In this document: in pieces, positions 62,586-64,000 of the stretch
Layout of the letters: the number at the start of each line of letters is the position of its first letter
Position numbering within the stretch: position 1 is the first letter of the stretch
DNA from: Bacteroidaceae bacterium
GTDB lineage: Bacteria > Bacteroidota > Bacteroidia > Bacteroidales > Bacteroidaceae
Length of the DNA stretch: 64,000 nt
Assembly: GCA_900752815.1 (NCBI GenBank)
Contig: CAADWS010000004.1
Coordinates: forward strand, 48,342 to 112,341
Direction: 5' to 3'
The notes under the pieces: model-generated
Told to the model about the DNA's origin: nothing
Seen by the model: only the letters and a program-made list of their open reading frames with translations
Database searches by the model: none
Program-made: the position numbers and the translations under genes

Positions 62586-62689
62586 AAGTGACAAACGTAA
62601 CAATTAAAAAAGCGAATGAAGCATTCACCGTAATGGATTCGTTCGTGGGGAAAGGACTTGTGGAGGGCGGACATTCCGCCCTCCCGTAA
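62582..62689 (+). CDS. Small frame resembling an intein C-half joined to the start of the catalytic motif
   Basis: 35 codons: MKVTNVTIKKANEAFTVMDS then FVGKGLVEGGHSALP and TAA. The first 31 residues have the size (about 36 is usual) and shape of a split intein C-half ('v..v......f.v.d......glv...hS'), ending GGH before Ser, though the usual Asn is missing. The residues after it, SALP, are the expected start of the DnaE motif 'S(L)PDIDVDF'. The stop comes right there; the polymerase continues in another frame (GCG GAT ATA GAT at 62691). Removing seven bases (TAAGGCG) would give ALPDIDVDY exactly. Start ATG overlaps the previous stop. Confidence 0.5.
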   Translation: MKVTNVTIKKANEAFTVMDSFVGKGLVEGGHSALP

Positions 62690-64000
62690 GGCGGATATAG
62701 ATGTCGACTATGCCTCCGACCGGCGGCAGGAGATCAAGGATTACCTGGAAGAACGGTACAACGCGGACGGCCGCCAGCGTGTCTTTTCCGCCGGCACCTT
62801 TACCACGATGAAACTGAAAGCCGCCTTGAAGGACGTGGCACGCGTACACCGCGTGCCTCACTCCATCGTGAACTATATTACCGCCATGATAGATGACGGC
62901 ACGGACTGGACAGGACTGTTCAGACAGGCTGCCTTCAACAGAAAACTTCGGGACTTTATCCAGACCTATCCGCTGGTCATCGAGGACGTGCAAGGATTGC
63001 TCGGACAGCCCAAAGCGGCCTCCATACACGCCTCGGCCATCGTTGTCACACCGGACACGCGGGACGGCAGGCCCGCCGAATGCTTCGATTTCCTGCCGGT
63101 CCGCAAGATGGACGGGGCACTGGTATCGGAGTTCGACGGCTATTCGGTCGATGAGATCGGATTGTTGAAGGAGGATGTGCTGGCGACAAAGGAACTTGCC
63201 AAACTGAGTGCCGTCATCGCGTTGGTCAACCGGAATTTCGGGCAGGAACTTACTATCGGGCGTATTACGCAGGATATGCTGGAAGACGGGAAGACCTACC
63301 GACTGCTCTCGGACGGCAACACGCAGAATGTGTTCCAGTTCTCTTCGCCGGGCATTACCCGGTTTATCCAGGATGTACAGCCGGAGTGTATCGAGGACCT
63401 GATCGCCATCAATGCCCTGTACCGTCCCGCCACACTCGACATCGGTGCCACCGATGATTATGTCCGTTTCAGGCGTGGCGAAGTGGCCCCGGTCTATAAC
63501 TACGGCTGTTATGAAGCAACGAAGAACACTTTCGGAATCATGGTCTACCAGGAGCAGTTCATGTCCGTTGCTCATACGCTCGGGGGATTCGACCTCGGGA
63601 AGACCGACTATCTGCGCAAGGCCATAGGAAAGAAGAAAGCCGACCTGATGGCCACGCTGAAGGCGGATTTCATTGCCGGAGCCGTCGGGAACGGATGCCC
63701 GGACTATGAGGCGGAGGAAATCTGGCACAAGATAGAGGTGGCCGGGAAATATTCGTTCAACCGCTCCCATGCCGCGGCATACGCCCTTACAGCCTATTGC
63801 GGGGCATGGCTCAAGGCCAATTACCCGTCGGCGTTCTATACCGTGGCATTGCAATGGGCGGACGACAAGGAGATTCCTTCGCTGATGGCGGAGATGGAAC
63901 GCTGCTCGCCGGCCAAGATCGTGCCGCCGGACATCAACCGCTCCGGGACGGAGTTCTTCACCGACTATGCCACCGATGAAATCTTCTGGTCGCTTACCCG
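62658..64000 (+). CDS. dnaE: DNA polymerase III alpha, C-terminal (catalytic) half, cut by the window edge
   Basis: Frame runs to the window end (over 440 codons). It opens ADIDVDYASDRRQEIKDYLE, the catalytic Asp pair of C-family polymerases, then FSAGTFTTMKLKAALKDVAR, ASIHASAIVVTPD, FDFLPVRKMDGALVSEFDGY, IGLLKEDVLATKEL, RPATLDIGATDDYVRFRRGE, YGIMVYQEQ-type motif (FGIMVYQEQFMSVAHTLGGF), and NRSHAAAYALTAYCGAWLKA. These are the palm and fingers of DnaE. No ATG starts it: the frame is open from 62634, with TTG 62658 the first usable start codon; fusion by frameshift from the small frame at 62582 is the alternative. Start therefore uncertain. Confidence 0.75.
   Translation, partial: MWRADIPPSRKADIDVDYASDRRQEIKDYLEERYNADGRQRVFSAGTFTTMKLKAALKDVARVHRVPHSIVNYITAMIDDGTDWTGLFRQAAFNRKLRDFIQTYPLVIEDVQGLLGQPKAASIHASAIVVTPDTRDGRPAECFDFLPVRKMDGALVSEFDGYSVDEIGLLKEDVLATKELAKLSAVIALVNRNFGQELTIGRITQDMLEDGKTYRLLSDGNTQNVFQFSSPGITRFIQDVQPECIEDLIAINALYRPATLDIGATDDYVRFRRGEVAPVYNYGCYEATKNTFGIMVYQEQFMSVAHTLGGFDLGKTDYLRKAIGKKKADLMATLKADFIAGAVGNGCPDYEAEEIWHKIEVAGKYSFNRSHAAAYALTAYCGAWLKANYPSAFYTVALQWADDKEIPSLMAEMERCSPAKIVPPDINRSGTEFFTDYATDEIFWSLT
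62662..62684 (+). other. Perfect 10-bp hairpin just before the frame change
   Basis: GGAGGGCGGA (62662-62671), loop CAT, TCCGCCCTCC (62675-62684): ten uninterrupted pairs, mostly G-C. It ends three bases before the TAA of the small frame (62687-62689). TCCGCC can alternatively pair with GGCGGA at 62690-62695. No T-tract follows, so it is not a terminator. Position at a frame change suggests recoding, or a scar of insertion. Confidence 0.6.

Noticed and set aside
62662..62684. The hairpin as a transcription terminator
   Set aside because: No T-tract on either side and it lies within a continuing coding region.
62582..62690. Group I or group II intron as explanation for the split polymerase
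   Set aside because: The three genes fill nearly the entire interruption (60747-62585) with overlapping ends, leaving too little non-coding sequence for an intron core; the flanking segments read as protein.
1..64000. tRNA genes, CRISPR arrays, insertion sequence ends, integrase/att sites, holin/endolysin
   Set aside because: Looked for by eye and not found; absence is not proof, because a tRNA or a small holin can be missed without software.

Overview
This 64 kb window is the interior of a large contractile-tailed (myovirus) temperate phage or prophage of a Bacteroidales host. Bacteroidetes assignment rests on promoters of the form TTTG-N19-TAnnTTTG, absence of Shine-Dalgarno sequences, and a cargo locus (BtuB/BtuG/BtuH type corrinoid uptake with SusD-era style lipoproteins) that is typical of gut Bacteroidales. 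Most of the window looks GC-rich, which would fit an Alistipes-like or similar host better than classic Bacteroides, but that is inference. Both ends are cut inside phage genes (portal at the left, DNA polymerase III alpha at the right).

Layout. 1-7.8 kb: head and neck genes on the + strand (DUF935/Mu-type portal, minor head protein, gpG-like tail completion, ClpP-fold prohead protease with scaffold, major capsid, DUF2586-type tail sheath, tail tube), then a phage Dam-type methyltransferase. 8.4-10.9 kb: a reversed three-gene accessory operon (winged HTH regulator, nucleotidyltransferase, metallophosphoesterase) with its own host-type promoter. 11.1-25.3 kb: tail chaperones, tape measure, hub, spike and fibre/baseplate genes, interrupted by one reversed low-GC gene for a SEFIR-domain protein with its own promoter. 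25.4-37.3 kb: a complete vitamin B12 (corrinoid) uptake locus on the - strand, promoter-proximal to distal: cobalamin riboswitch plus terminator, btuH-like lipoprotein, a PKD-repeat surface lipoprotein, a leucine-rich-repeat lipoprotein, btuG, a REP-associated-transposase-like gene, btuB, btuF, btuC, btuD. It sits between two related phage fibre genes. 37.4-48.6 kb: a 1589-residue fibre with internal repeats, then baseplate and a second fibre. 48.6-64 kb: replication and expression genes (gp32-like ssDNA-binding protein, SbcD/SbcC-type recombination nuclease, RuvC-like resolvase, sigma factor, DnaB-like helicase, DnaG-like primase, DnaE-type polymerase).

The most unusual points are (1) a whole riboswitch-controlled B12 import system carried as cargo inside a phage tail module; (2) a polymerase gene broken exactly before its catalytic PDIDVD motif, with sequences resembling the N- and C-halves of an intein flanking a methyltransferase plus two NUMOD4/HNH endonuclease genes, and with a perfect hairpin and a frame change at the rejoining point; (3) two independent reversed accessory units with their own promoters, both plausible anti-phage or superinfection-exclusion systems.

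The structural genes would build the virion, the replication genes let the phage copy itself with its own replisome rather than by transposition despite Mu-like head genes, the sigma factor may time late transcription, and the cargo would benefit a lysogen in the gut (corrinoid capture, defence). I saw no tRNA gene, CRISPR array, integrase, reverse transcriptase or lysis gene in the window. All family assignments are from recognising motifs by eye; no database search was run.
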